Assembly: GCA_963969495.1 (NCBI GenBank) | Contig: OZ018317.1 | Span: 34,074,226 to 34,138,225, forward strand | Reading direction: 5' to 3' | DNA: 64,000 nt | From: Ceratothoa steindachneri | Lineage: Eukaryota > Arthropoda > Malacostraca > Isopoda > Cymothoidae | Shown: positions 35,304-46,789 of the stretch, piece after piece | How the letters are laid out: every line of letters starts with the position of its first letter | Numbering within the stretch: position 1 is the first letter of the stretch | Translations under genes and position numbers: made by a program | Notes under the pieces: model-generated | What the model saw: only the letters and a program-made list of their open reading frames with translations | Database searches by the model: none | What the model was told of the DNA's origin: nothing

Positions 35304-35388
<85 letters not shown>
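35291..35388. repeat. (CT)n and (TA)n microsatellite
   Basis: A CT run at 35291-35305 passes directly into a TA run of about 80 bp (35307-35388), at the 5' edge of the LINE relic. Confidence 0.96.
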
Positions 35389-35389
<1 letters not shown>

Positions 35390-36610
35390 GTAGGTACTTG
35401 GGGGCTTTGGGCCGAAGTTGGTTGAAGAACGTTAGTGAATGGGGAAATTTTTATGAGTCCAGTGGGGATGGTTTATTATTAACTTTGCGGGGTCCTTTTT
35501 AAAACAAATATTTCAGAGTGCAAGTTGGCCGAAGATTAATAGGAAGCTGGTACACGTAGAGGTTGCAAAATAAAGGCAATGACAAAATTATATCTTTACT
35601 AGCAACAAAATAATATTTAAATATACACAAATATTGGGTTTAAAGGGAATGGTCGCACAGACGGGGTTAAATGTCCACACGAGATACAGGTGGATGAATT
35701 AAGGGATTAAAGAGGTCAGATTCAATTTGGTGATTTAAAGGGGGCTTTTAAACCGGGGCGTTCACACAAATAATGGAGCATTGGGGTAAGCCAGATTCTA
35801 GATCAATCAGCAGGCGGCAACGGTTGCAATAGCTTACGTGCTGGTTGAAGAAAAGGGGCCAGTTGGGGTACGATAAATGAGACGGAAGAAGTCGGGTTAC
35901 CTCTCGCCTCAGATGAGGAAGCATTCGTAAGTCTTCGGAGTTGGGTATCCTCGTCAGATACTTGCCGATTGACTATGGCAGAGTTTACTGATCGATTAAA
36001 AAGCCTTCGACTCGAATCAAAATCACCGCGGGGGGTGGGGTGGAGTGGCATCCTTCAGCTCTTTCGCCGAAATAGGTGGGAAGTCTGTAAGTGCTGCTTG
36101 CTAAACTGAGTTGAAGGATTATATAGACGCCTGGTGAGGTGGTTGTGACGGCCCTCCAGACGCGCGTGCGATTTTGGTGAAAAGTCGGCGACTCCTTCGG
36201 AGGAAAGGAAAATTGTGATAGCGTTGGCTTGGAATGTCCAACAGACATCGATCATTCGGTCGGAAGGCAAGAATGTTTGCTGAAAGGTGGCCGTGGGAGA
36301 CGATGAACTCGATCCCTAGGCAAATACAGCTGGGGCGTGTGAAAACGGCGTAGGCTGCATCCATACCCTAGTTCAGCCATGCTTTCACAGCTCCATGCGG
36401 TGATATCAGGACCACGTGGGTACAGAAGGGCACGTGGTCACCCTTTGACCTCATTATGCTACAGCGTGCAAAACGGCCAGATGTTCTAGGTTGTTGTTAG
36501 AGGGAGCAGATAATCCTTTGAATTCCAGGGAGCTATAAACAACAACATTCTAGTAGTAGTAGTTAGGCACACGGCAAAGAAGTGGCCGGAGTTTGAACTA
36601 AGACATTTTT
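35389..36610. other. No gene; possible solo-LTR-like sequence
   Basis: The block 35500-35760 (AT-rich with AATATTTAAATATACACAAA, then GGGATTAAAGAGG and TTTAAAGGGG) recalls the equivalent part of the LTRs at 4680-4870 and 9115-9300. No paired copy, TSD or coding region was found. Minus-strand frames at 35803-36364 overlap each other and have no recognisable domain. Confidence 0.3.
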
Positions 36611-37363
36611 AGTCGAGGGCGACTCTACATCTCACTATGTCGGTCGGTTGGTCCCCGTTTTGCTTATTTTTTTGTTTTTGTAATAACATAGTAACTATTC
36701 GGACGATTCAAACGAAATTTGAAAACTTTATGTTGTTTTGTATTTTCTTTCGAATGATATAATTGTCAAAGTCCTCCCAAGTTTAGCCGATGAATTATTT
36801 TGTTTTGGAAAAACCATAATTATTCAGATATTTCTAACGAAATTTGAAACACTTATGTTGTTTTACATTTTCTTTCGAATGGTATAAGTGGCAAAGTCTT
36901 CTCGAGGTTAGCCATGGAATTATTTTGTTTTAGAAATAACATCATAACTATTCGGGTCATTCTAACAAAATTTAAAACCCTTATGTTGCTTCATATTCTC
37001 TTTCGAATGATATAATTGACAATGTCCTCCCAAGATTAGCCCGGGAGTTATTTTGCTTTGGAAATAACACCATAACTATTCGCCCGATTCTAACGAAATT
37101 TGAAAATCTTGTGTTATTTTATACTTTTTTTTCGAATGATATAATTGCCAGAGTCCTCCCGAGGTTAGTCCTGGAATTATGTTGTTTTGGCAATAACATC
37201 ATAAATATTCGGCAGATTCTAACTAAATTTAAAATCCTTATGATGTTTTACATTCTCTTTCGAATGATATAATTGCCAAGGCCCTCTCATGGTTAGTCCG
37301 GGAATTATTGAAAGTTTTGAAGGTCGTAAGGACATAAATCAGAATAAGTAAGAACAAGCGACT
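36611..37363 (+). mobile_element. Small TIR element with five 126-bp internal repeats (copy A)
   Basis: The head, AGTCGAGGGCGACTC then CTATGTCGGTCGGTTGG, is followed by five tandem units of about 125-129 bp. Each has a GATTCTAACGAAATTTGAAA core and CTTTCGAATGATATAA. The tail is AGTTTTGAAGGTCGTAAGG to AACAAGCGACT. Head and tail are inverted (AGTCG.../...GCGACT). No coding capacity is seen. Confidence 0.8.
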
Positions 37364-37380
37364 TTTTGGTAGACCTTGTT

Positions 37381-37880
37381 AGTCATGTGCGACTCTATAT
37401 CTCCCTATGTCGTGCGGTTGGTCGGTCCCCGTTTTGCTTTTTATTTTTATTTTGGTAATAACATTATAACTATTTGGCAGATTCTGACGAAAGTGGAAAC
37501 ACTTATGTTGTTTTACATTCTCTTTCGAATGATATAATTGTTAAGGTCTTCTCCAGGATATCCGGGGAAATATTTGGCAATAACATCATAACTATTCGGC
37601 CCATTCTAACGAAATCTGAAACCCTTATGTTGTTTTACATTCTCTTCCGAATGATATAACTGCCAAGGTCCTCTCAAGGTTAGCCGTGGAATTATTTGGC
37701 AATAAACCAAAACTATTTGGCAGATTCTGACGAAATTTAAAACCCTTATGTTGTTTTACATTCTCTTTCGAATGATATAATTGTAAAAGTCATCCGAAGG
37801 TTACCCGCGAAATTATTGGGCAATAGTATCACAACTATTCTGCCAATTCTAACGAAATTTGACAATCTTATGTTGAGATA
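37381..37880 (+). mobile_element. Same TIR element, copy B, 3'-truncated, four internal repeats
   Basis: It starts AGTCATGTGCGACTC only 17 bp after copy A. The same CTATGTCG...GGTTGG head and four 126-bp units follow. Homology stops near 37880 without the tail. Confidence 0.8.
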
Positions 37881-38435
37881 CAAAAACACAATGTGGGAAT
37901 ATTACAAAGAGAAACTGCCTCCTCCTAATGATCAGGGGAGTCCTATCTGGCAGGTGATAATCGATCTGATGACCTGCTTTAGCCAGAGGTTCCTTTTCAA
38001 GAGATTAAAGTTTTGAGAGAATCAATTAAAACCGCCTAAACTATCTGTCGATTCGAGATATAAATAATTTCTGCTTTTCCCAATTGACGCTATGATTAAT
38101 TGAACTCATTATATAAAGCATTGGACTCGTTCTCTGTGTGTACATAATGTGTTCGTAAACCCTCTGAGATAGGCTACGTCCACTTTGTTCTATGTACATT
38201 TTTACTCAGATTTTACAAGGCATTTTACATATACACACCTACTTTATTATGGGGTTGGGAGCCTTATTCAGGATTAGTTCTCTTATAAGAGAACAAGCCG
38301 CTGTTCTCTTCCTTAACAGGAAGAGCTCGGTTACACAGGCACCCCTGCGGGGTGTGGCCTACGGCCTTATTTGCTAATCTTAACCGCCTTTTTTAATCCC
38401 CTTTATAGACTCTTTATTTTAACACCCTGAACACC
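37881..38435. other. No gene seen; short inverted repeat near 38340
   Basis: GCACCCCTGCGGGGTGTG at about 38340 forms a 7-bp stem. CTCTTATAAGAGAACAAGCC with GCTGTTCTC just upstream is also hairpin-prone. No gene is supported. Confidence 0.35.
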
Positions 38436-38640
38436 CTTTTCTTCTTCTTCTTCTTCATCTTGATATTTATCTTCATCTTCATATTGATTTTCATCTTCAT
38501 CATTTTCTTCTTCTTCTTCTAAAGGAATTATTAGAAATAACTTTGATAAAAAAATTAAATCTACTTAGGTTACAACCGAACTAAATGAAAAAATCTTATT
38601 CAAACCTTCAAAAAATCTCGTTCTTAAAATATAGGGTTAT
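38436..38640. repeat. (CTT/ATC)n microsatellite plus dispersed repeat copy
   Basis: 38436-38521 is a pyrimidine-rich CTT/CATCTT tract. The adjoining GAATTATTAGAAATAACTTT and the next 100 bp recur at 61024-61130, again beside a GAT-type microsatellite. Confidence 0.7.
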
Positions 38641-38971
38641 GGATTTTGGGAAGCTTAAGCTTACTTTAAGATTGTCATTTTTCAAAGGATTATTAATACG
38701 CGAAAGGGAAGGATGTAATGAAAAACAATGCACTCACGTTGAGGGTCTTTTCTACTATAACGGGGGGAAGGGGTTTAATTTCACTATTCCTAGTTTTTAA
38801 GGTACGATCAAATGTTTTTTCTGGCTTGAAGATCAAATTCATTAATAAAATAATGCTGTATATAAGGGGTAATAAAAGCTGCTCTGATTATTATGTCACT
38901 ATCGATGAATTTAGGATCCCATATTCTATGCGCACGGAGGGAGATGCCCTAGACAACGGATTTCTTTATTA

Positions 38972-39001
38972 CTAGCATAGGTAGCCGGCGTTGCCCGGGG
39001 T
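38972..39001 (-). mobile_element. Candidate Helitron 3' terminus
   Basis: On the minus strand CCCCGGGCAACGCCGG forms a short hairpin (CCGG/CCGG stem). It is followed 9 nt later by CTAG and a host T. A hairpin about 10 nt upstream of a CTRR end, with insertion between A and T, is the Helitron 3' signature. The element would extend to higher coordinates. No 5' TC end was identified, so its length is unknown. Confidence 0.5.
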
Positions 39002-40638
39002 ATTGTTTGAAATTCTTATATATTGTGACACAAAAATATCTTTACTTGCTGATTAATATTATTATTTGTAGGGTGAAGGCAAATACAGGAGAGTTGCGCA
39101 GCCTCCCTATCATTCAATATAGTTACAATAAGTAAACGTTACATCGCGGGCGCCTGGCAGTTTACGCACACCCGTGAATGACCGTTAGTCATGAGGGAAC
39201 AACGTTGTGGCTGCAGATACAGAACGAGCGTCTTATCGCTTCAAATATCTCTATGGGCGGGGGGAAAAATGTATGGAAGCCTTCGAATGGGTAGGTTTAG
39301 GATAAACAGTAAATGGGAGAGTTGAAATCAATATCACGGTAATTGAGCACATGGAGGAATGGGAGAATGAAATTCGATTTCCATTCGAATTTAATGGAAG
39401 GAAGGAGATTAATGAGGTTGATTAGGTAATGATTAAAATTGTCATTTTCTGGCCATAGTAAAAATAGGTCATTTGCATAAGGCCAAGGTTTAATTTGTGA
39501 AATATTGGGCTATAGCTCTAATTTGAAATATCCCATGAAGAGGCAGTAGAGAACAGGAGGCAAGGGAGCTACCCCCCCCCCCCCATGGAAAAGTCACATT
39601 TTTGATCCTTCGTAATTGTTCCATTCGGTCTCATTTTTCGCATTTCTTTCTAAAAAGACAAAACTGGGAGGGGGGGGCGGGGCACATATTTTTTTTTATA
39701 TGACTGTTTAATTTATATTACATAGATGCACATTGCATGTAGAATACTTTCCTTATATTATTGTTACAGTTTTCTAGTGATGATAGTCACTTACAAGTGT
39801 ACATTGGAAAGTATTTGCTTTACGTTGGATGTCAAGTTTGAGTTGACGCACTCAAACACACACACAAATAGACTCTCTCTCTCTCTTCTTTTAGATCACA
39901 TATGAGCCTGTCCTTGAGTTAACCTTGTCCCACCTGTGTTGAAAGAACTGATATCATATATGCTCATATTTTATCTCCTGAACGAACAGCTTCCAATCGA
40001 CACACAAAGTAGGAGCAAAATGTACGAATCATTACCAATACACCAAAACATCCTTCAGTGTTCTCCTCTCTGAGGTCCTGCAGTCTGGGGATGGTCGAGA
40101 TCGTTAGGATGGGGGTGAAAGTAGATCCTGCAGGGAGTGAATTAATTGCCAATTTGGTTCGTCAATTTATTACGGCCGATAAATGGAAAATTGGCGAGTA
40201 GCGATAAAGAGACGGGAGTAAATTATTATGAAATTGCGGCGGTCAAAAACTCATTTGAACGACGTTAATTAGATCATGTTTAGTCTAATTGGCGCCAGAT
40301 CTCCACTCAATTCCAACGGGGTCCTCGTTCATTTAACGGGAGCGTAAGGCGCCCCCGCGACCTCATTACGAACGGATCGTGAAGATCAACATGAGAGTTG
40401 AATATCGAATGTTTTATACCAGGAAATTAGTGTAATCCAACAAGGAAAAGATAATTCAACGAAATAATGCCTAAGCCGAGGATGTATTTAAAGACTCACA
40501 AATTCATTTAATGAGCACAGGGACCTAGAAGTATGCCCCCACCCTCATTGGGGTCAATAATTCGTTAACCCAGAGAACCGGAGGCAGATGTTTGGTGGAG
40601 TAAGTGTCTCTCATCCCCGGGATTTCACAACTACCAAC
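39002..40638. other. No gene seen
   Basis: The stretch holds a C-run at 39572-39584, G-rich text near 39670, and (CA)n/(CT)n shorts near 39855-39890. The remainder has no protein-like frame, although 40180-40400 has balanced composition and few repeats. Confidence 0.35.
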
Positions 40639-40640
40639 TA

Positions 40641-41901
40641 CCAGGGCTGATCAGAAAGTAATGACAGTCGGACTCGTGGCAAAGAGACCATGAGTAATGA
40701 GAGCGCGGGGCATCGAGTGTTGCCTGTTGTGACGTGTTAGAAGTTATCGCCGCTTGGCTGGGTTGTATTTTCTCGTTGCGTTGTGCGATTGCGTCAGTGT
40801 AGGTTTTGCCCTCTAACCGGAAACATGGATTTATCGAAAGAAGGTTGCAGGTTCTACACGTTCGCTAGGTGGAAACTCGGGAAAAAAAGCAAGGGAGATT
40901 AGAGGGAAATTATTGCACGTTTTTCCCGAGTCTACTCCATCACTGGAAACTGTTTTCCGCTGGCTCCGAGCTTTTGCAGCCGGAAAAACTCAGCTGGAAG
41001 ATCCTCATCGATCTGGACGGCCCCGGACATCCGTGACCGAAGCAACAACGGTTCGTACCCGGGCCATCATTGACGAAGATCCAACTGTTACTCTTCGATT
41101 CTTATCTTTGGAGCTTGGTGAGTTATGAGAGTGAACATGACATCGTTAATGAACACTTCGGACTGAGGAAAAAGCCTCCTCGATGGATACCCAATTTGCA
41201 AACAGAAGAGCGAACGGGTGCGGATTTGTCTTCTCTGGCTGACTGAATTCGAACCAAATGGTCCGAAACGGTTCGCAGATGTTGCTACCGGAGATGAGTG
41301 TTGGATTTCTTTCTTCACCACCAGAGACAAGTAGTCCAACATGGTATGGTTGAGTGATGAAGAGCCTCGATCTCAGATTTTGCAGCAGGAAACTCCTTTT
41401 CAGCATCTTCTTCAAGTCTCAAGGACCAATGTGTGTGGATGCGGTGCAACAGTCAACTATCACAGCCAAGTACTACACTTACCAAGTTCTTCCTCAAGTG
41501 CTGGAACATCAGGCCAAGTCCGCACGAACCCGCCGCCGATCGCGCCTTTTGCTGCACCCCACAAAGCGCGCCTCACTGTGCAGTTCATGGAGCAGCAGGG
41601 GATCACACTTCGTGCCCAACCACCCTACTCACCCGACCTTGCTCCCTGTGATTTTTGGTTGTCTCCAAAGATCAAGGATGCGATGGCAGGGAGGCAATTT
41701 CATCGTATCCAAGACCTGGCACGAACAGTCAATTCAGTGCTACGAGGTAAACCCGCTTCTGAGTACCGTGACTGCGGAGGATGGAACGCTGCATGGAGGC
41801 AGGAGGGGAGTACTTTGAAGGAATGGAGACTACTGTTTGGATTTACCTTTGTTCTACCAAAACATACACCCTCACTGTCATTACTTTATGATCAGCCCTC
41901 G
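40641..41901 (+). mobile_element. Mariner transposon, full length, inactive
   Basis: Terminal inverted repeats of about 28 bp (CCAGGGCTGATCAGAAAGTA at 40641 and its near-perfect inverse ending at 41901) are flanked by TA on both sides (40639-40640, 41902-41903). Length is 1261 bp, typical of mariner. Both TIRs keep the GGGCTGATCA core and AAGTAATGACAGT. Confidence 0.95.
40825..41880 (+). pseudogene. Mariner transposase pseudogene
   Basis: The gene starts ATG at 40825 with MDLSKEGCRFYTFARWKLGK and shifts frame after about 25 codons. It then reads the helix-turn-helix segment STPSLETVFRWLRAF...EDPHRSGRPRT (40913-41128). Catalytic-core remnants follow: TGDECWISFF with the first Asp (about 41290). 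The second-Asp region (...APHKARLTVQFMEQQG) has been altered so that the Asp is not readable. YSPDLAPCDFWL follows with the third Asp (about 41625-41662). Several frameshifts and stops make it non-functional. It was once a DD34D-type mariner transposase, judged from the YSPDLAP-D motif. Confidence 0.85.
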
Positions 41902-42080
41902 TAGAACGGTATTTCAACCTATACTCACATCTTTCCTGAATTCCCCTACCGCCATCTATCAGAAAGTGATGAAAGTTAGTAGCAAATCTGTTGCGCCAGT
42001 CAGTCAAATCTTCACTCTCTAACACACAAGACAAAAGAGTATCACGAAGATCTGATGCTTCAGATGATATTATTATTTTT

Positions 42081-42340
42081 AGTCGCGTGAGACTCTATAA
42101 ATTACTATGTCGGTCCGTAGGTCGTCGGTCGGATGGTAACCATTTTACTTTTCAATGAGTCTTTTGGTAATAACATCGTAACTATTCGGCCGATTCTAAC
42201 GAAATTTGAAACCATTATGTTGTTTTACATTCTCTTTCGAATCATATAATTGCTAAGGTCCTCTCAAGGTTAGTCCGGGAATTATTAAAAGTTTTGAAGG
42301 TAGTAAGGTCATAAGTCGGAATAATTGAGAGCACGCGACT
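42081..42340 (+). mobile_element. Same TIR element as 36.6 kb, copy C, one internal unit
   Basis: AGTCGCGTGAGACTC opens it and GAGAGCACGCGACT closes it, giving a 9-bp perfect inverted end, AGTCGCGTG. Between them is the CTATGTCGGTC head, a single 126-bp unit and the AGTTTTGAAGGTAGTAAGG tail. This 260-bp copy shows the basic form of the family. Flanking duplication is unclear. Confidence 0.85.
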
Positions 42341-42739
42341 TAGGTTTGTGTACCTTGTTATTGTTATTCTTTCATTTTTCGTTAAACAGCACTTTGCCCC
42401 GAGGTGGTAGGTACGCATCAATGCCATCAAAACCAAGTCACTTCCCTCTCCTTCGTCCGTGCTCTATCAAACTCAACTTCATCCAGCTTTACCCCATCCT
42501 TCATAGCCAGGGGGATGGGGGGGTATGTACCCTAGCATCTCGTGAGGATTCACCTACGACATACAAGTCGTCAAAGATTCTCGTTATCTTTCCCTCATCT
42601 TCACTGCTCAAAAGGACCCTGCCATTCATACCCCTGATATTTTTCCGGAACACTACCACTATTTCTCACAAGGTGTAGTAAATATCTCCTCTCTCATCCT
42701 ATTACCTTTTCTTCCCTTTAAACCTATAAACATCAACAT

Positions 42740-42975
42740 TTACTTCCATCCACTACTCGTCCAAAGTCATTCCAGAAACTCTCTCAACTCCACTTTTCCC
42801 ACTAAAACGCCCATACACTACAACAACGCACTCTTACCAGTGCAAGTCACAACTTCACCCACATAATTCTCGAGTTCACACATTCATACTCAACCATTGC
42901 ATTATGGTACTCTTCACTCATAAGCACTGCCACAGACCTGATCGCACTCCATCTCTTCATTCTCTTTAATGTATT
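42740..42975 (+). repeat. Dispersed repeat, copy 2 (other copy at 2.3-2.6 kb)
   Basis: The copy is inverted relative to 2280-2580, with shared ATAATTCTCGAGTTC and flanking blocks. The wider region 42345-43100 is strongly C+T-rich on the plus strand and may be a larger element of the same kind. Confidence 0.6.
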
Positions 42976-43115
42976 TCTCACATAGAGCAAACATCAGCAA
43001 TTTACCTTTTAAACACGACTACCACTCCCTTATTTTCTCCCATCACATTCCACACAACCTATCCACCTGATTTTCGACGTAAAAATGTAGCTCCCCCCCC
43101 TCTCTCAGTCTAGTT

Positions 43116-43527
43116 CAGGGGTCCCCAAGTCGCAGAATACCGCGGGCCGCATCGACAAGTACGATATGGCCCGAGGGCCGCACCAATAAAAAACTGAAAA
43201 CCACATATTATACAGAGCAAAAAAGTAGGAGCCATCTGCAAAGAGAAAAGAAAGCTAAGACGAGAAGACTAAACTTTTATGTATAAAAATATACTTAATC
43301 TAACCTGAACTAACCAATTAACCTAACCAAACCATAATTTAACCTATCCTAAAACAACACTCTTGAGAAAAAGATGTTTCAACACACGTTTGCGATGGTG
43401 GAGGGCCCCACCGACAACCCAGGAAATGATCTGGCGGGCAACACGCAATGTTAATTTTGACAAGTGGCGGCGGGCCGCAGGGAATGGCCTCTCGGGTCGT
43501 ATGTGGCACGCGGGCCGGGGAACCCTG
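43116..43527 (+). mobile_element. hAT-type MITE with exact 8-bp TSD
   Basis: The ends are CAGGGGTCCCCAA and CCGGGGAACCCTG, imperfect inverse complements. GTCTAGTT is duplicated on both sides (43108-43115 and 43528-43535). The 412-bp body has no coding capacity. GGGCCGC-rich subterminal parts flank an AT-rich centre with TAACCTGAACTAACC-like words. Confidence 0.95.
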
Positions 43528-43544
43528 GTCTAGTTGGCCTCCGA

Positions 43545-44230
43545 TCGCGTTCTCTGACGTGAGAAAACTCAGTGTATCCTTTGGCAGTAAACTCGATTTC
43601 AAATCTTTATCGCTAATATCAGCAAATCGTTTCTCTGCTTTCTCCGTAACCTCAGTCGTCCCCGGTCCTACTTTGACACACAAAAAATTCGAGATATCCA
43701 TTCATGCGTTTGTTACCTTCCACCTTAATCACTGTAACTCTCTTCTCGCTGGAGACTCCAACACTACATTCGTCGCCTTAAACTTATCTAGAAATTTAAA
43801 TTCTCCTGCGAGTTCTCCTTCGTCAAGGGCGGTTTTGTCGTGCAACCTCCACGCTCCGTGAGCTGCACTGGCTCCCATTGAATTTAGAATTTCTTTCAAA
43901 GTTCCCATCACATTTAAAATCCTAAACACCGCAACTCCCTCTTACCTGTTCTCCATTGCATTACGCTCCGCTCCTCCTCATCGCCTGGTGCTTTCAAATG
44001 GACTCTGAAAACTCCATCTCTTTCGTCAGGCTTTTTCTTAGTCGTTGGACAGGGGCCCTGCCATATCAAGCCATATAAAACCTCTATTATCATTGCAACC
44101 CAACTTACTGGGCTCAAACATCGACACCAATTAACCGGTATGGGTGGCCGGTGTACACAGCACTCCCGCCCATTACCACCCTTTGTATTACGCTCGTAGG
44201 GTAAGACTTTCGGATGGGGCGATTTCATGG
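43545..44230 (+). pseudogene. LINE reverse transcriptase C-terminal relic (CR1/L2/Rex-like)
   Basis: The plus strand reads VRKLSVSFGSKLDFKSLSLI, then KFEISIHAFVTFHLNHCNSL with LLAG. After a stop and frame change, PIEFRISFK leads to ITFKILN. The IHAFVTS-LDYCNSLLAG and LHWLPI-FRI-FK blocks are the conserved post-catalytic part of CR1/L2/Rex-type LINE polymerases. The upstream part is absent and the downstream part ends near 44230. The hAT MITE sits at its left edge. Confidence 0.75.
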
Positions 44231-44509
44231 CCGGTGACTACTATTCGGTGGTACTAGTAACAACACAGGGAGTGAAATTATGGAGGAAAGAATGATACGT
44301 AAGTAAAAAAGAACAAGAAATAGCAACTGAGTTCCGTTGATGATGTCAATCCAAAGGGGGAATAAACGAAAGCTTCTCCTTAATGTAGTGGCAAATGCAA
44401 GCTTTATTCCCGTTTGGGCTAGTGGCAAAGTCTGGCCTCCATCGGATCTTGTCCTAAGCGCAGCCTCCAAGAGTCGCTCTATCTCAGTCGTGTTTAGCTA
44501 TGGGTAAGT

Positions 44510-44825
44510 TGGAAAGTCAGAGACTAACAAATATATTAATAAAGAGATTAACAAAGAGAATAACAAAGAGACTAAGAAACTATAAAAAGAGTTTGACAAG
44601 ACTAATAAAGAGATTAACAGGAAACTAACAAAGAGACTAAGAAACTATAAAAAGAGTTTGACAAGACTAATAAAGAGATTAACAGGAAACTAACAAAGAG
44701 ACTAAGAAACTAAAAACAAAAGAGATTAACAAGAGACTAACAAATAAATTAACGCAGAGACTATCAAGTCACTAACAAAGAAACTAACAAGGGATCAACA
44801 AAGAGACTAACAAGAGACTAGGCAA
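44510..44825 (+). repeat. Purine-rich AACAAAGAGACTA-type tandem repeat
   Basis: Short words such as AACAAAGAGACTAA recur about 20 times. A 64-bp segment (with ACTATAAAAAGAGTTTGACA) is duplicated head to tail at about 44578 and 44642. Confidence 0.85.
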
Positions 44826-45065
44826 ATAAATGAAAGAAATGAAGATTTTAGCTGACAGGGACAATAATATTGTTCGCTCAGAGGAGGAAGAAATTCGAAT
44901 CGTAAAGCACATGGTTTCTCAAAGTACGAACTCGAAAAATCTTCGTGATTGTCGTCTTAAGGAGCTCACCGAATGTATTGGAACAAAATTGTACCGAATA
45001 AGGTACTTGATCCCGTATATATGCAAAGGTTACAACACGGGGAATTAAAGAAAACAAGCGAGATC

Positions 45066-45403
45066 TCGAGCGCTTCCTTTTATTACAACATCTTCAAGAA
45101 GGGACGAACAGCAGAGGAATGGATAAAATTGCTAAGAAATAATGGAGGGCTCACAAAAGAAACAAATGACTATCGCTGACGTGTTATAAAACAAATGACA
45201 GTTGGAAAAAACAAAAAGCGGATATAGACATTTCAATGCGAAGACAGATACATAATTTTTCCTGTCATTTGTTTTATAACACGTCAGCGATAGTCATTTG
45301 TTTTTTGTTTCAGTGAGCCTTCCATTTCTTCTATCAATATTAGCCATTCCTCTGCTGTTCGTCCCCTCTTGAAGATGTTGTAATAAAAGAAAGCGCTTAT
45401 TAT
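45066..45403. repeat. Large inverted repeat, arms about 135 bp, spacer about 57 bp
   Basis: The left arm (AAGCGAGATC... through TTATTACAACATCTTCAAGA to ACAAATGACAG, ending about 45201) is nearly the inverse complement of 45258-45403 (CCTGTCATTTGTTTTATAAC to AAAGCGCTT). Arm mismatches are few. The 62- and 68-codon frames shared by both arms reflect the palindrome. A (TA)n run of about 24 bp borders the right arm at 45410-45434. Confidence 0.9.
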
Positions 45404-45409
45404 AATATA

Positions 45410-45439
<30 letters not shown>

Positions 45440-45443
<4 letters not shown>

Positions 45444-46785
45444 TCGAATGATGTGTACAATGATAGTAACAACCTTTAGCATCATACTTACCTCATAATG
45501 ATTAGTTTGGTAATCTCGCTGTGGGTGATGTGAATGTAATCTGCCTGGAAGAAGGCGAAGGTCGATTGGTTCCCTTCGTTAATTATAATTTGCGCCGGCG
45601 CTTCAAAATACAGGAACAGGGTTCGAACCCGTAATTAAAGGGAAATTTGAATAAGATCTTTATCAAAATCTCGTTCGATCCCGGCTGTTAATTTTAGGCG
45701 CGAGTTTCGGTATGAGTGCGAGGGCCCCATTCGAGAGGGCGCGGGGGGGGACAAGTAGTCTCACATTGGAAGGGACGAAGGGAGTTGGGGTCTCGGTATG
45801 GCGGTGTGATGGTTGTAGGAAGGCATCTGGAGATAAATTTCTTGAAAACACGTTCGTAAAGAAAGTGGTGAAGTTAGGCGAATTAAACATATATGAAAAC
45901 AACTGACCGGAGTAAACAAAATACGAGACTACTTGGCGCTCTAGAAAAACCCGGAGAGCGCCAACTCTCCTGACTTATCTCCATCTCAAAGTCGGCTCTC
46001 AAACAGGGACTGAGGGAAAGAACAGAAAAAAACAATAAAAAGAGGTAATACAACGGAGGGAGTATGAGAATTACCACAACTGGCACCAAGGTAGCACGAA
46101 GATAATTGAAACTCAAAACTACGAATTAGAGAACCCGTCTTTGGGTGGGCGGGGACAGCCTTTATAAGGTGCTATTGCCGCAGTGCCACGCTACGCGGGA
46201 TACAATTATTGGGGGCAAGAATTTACCAAGGTTTTCCCGACATTCGTCAATCACGCGCTGGGGTCTCTGGACGAGTGCCGCCCCAACCCGACGGTACCAT
46301 CGATACGTGGCACTCAAGAGTGCCAATAAAAAAAGTCTCTCCGTCCTGATGAGATGGGCGATTCGAATTTCGGGTAATAATGTGCCAATTTACCGTCATA
46401 TTTAGATGGGATCGGGCGCTGAGACCGTGGCACTATATGGGCTCTTGAATGGCACTCCACTACCATTTTTACCACTACGTTTGTTTAAATGTAAATATTA
46501 CCACAATGATAACCGAGGGGACTTGTACGTCTTGTTTTTCAAATATTAGCGTTCAATCGGTTCGAAGAAACGATAATGATGGTAATTAATGAAGGAATAA
46601 CACCTGATGGGAAGGTGGACACGACGGAGTAGAAAGTAGGCCTTCCTCCTTCGATGGGGTCTGTGTCACAAACCCTTTGGAAATATGAAGGAAAAGGATT
46701 GGGGCATATTAAAAGGTATTTAGGGGTTAATGCGAACGGTAATAAGGGGCAGCAATTAGCCGGGGAAATGAGCGTCCGATGGAGA
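45440..46785. other. No gene seen
   Basis: A GGGTTCGAACCC box-B-like palindrome occurs at about 45627 without a matching box A. 45900-46480 has balanced composition and a CTTTATAAGG TATA-like word (46161), but no coding region follows. Confidence 0.35.
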
Positions 46786-46789
46786 GAAT

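Noticed and set aside
35500..36360. Solo LTR or overlapping minus-strand genes
   Set aside because: The similarity to the true LTRs is only compositional by eye and no TSD was found; overlapping frames lack domains.
45620..45640. tRNA from a GGGTTCGAACCC box B
   Set aside because: No box A or acceptor stem at the right distance.
46345..46375. CTGATGA with GAAT as a second hammerhead
   Set aside because: The stem II bases do not pair and the GAAA box is absent; no retroelement context.
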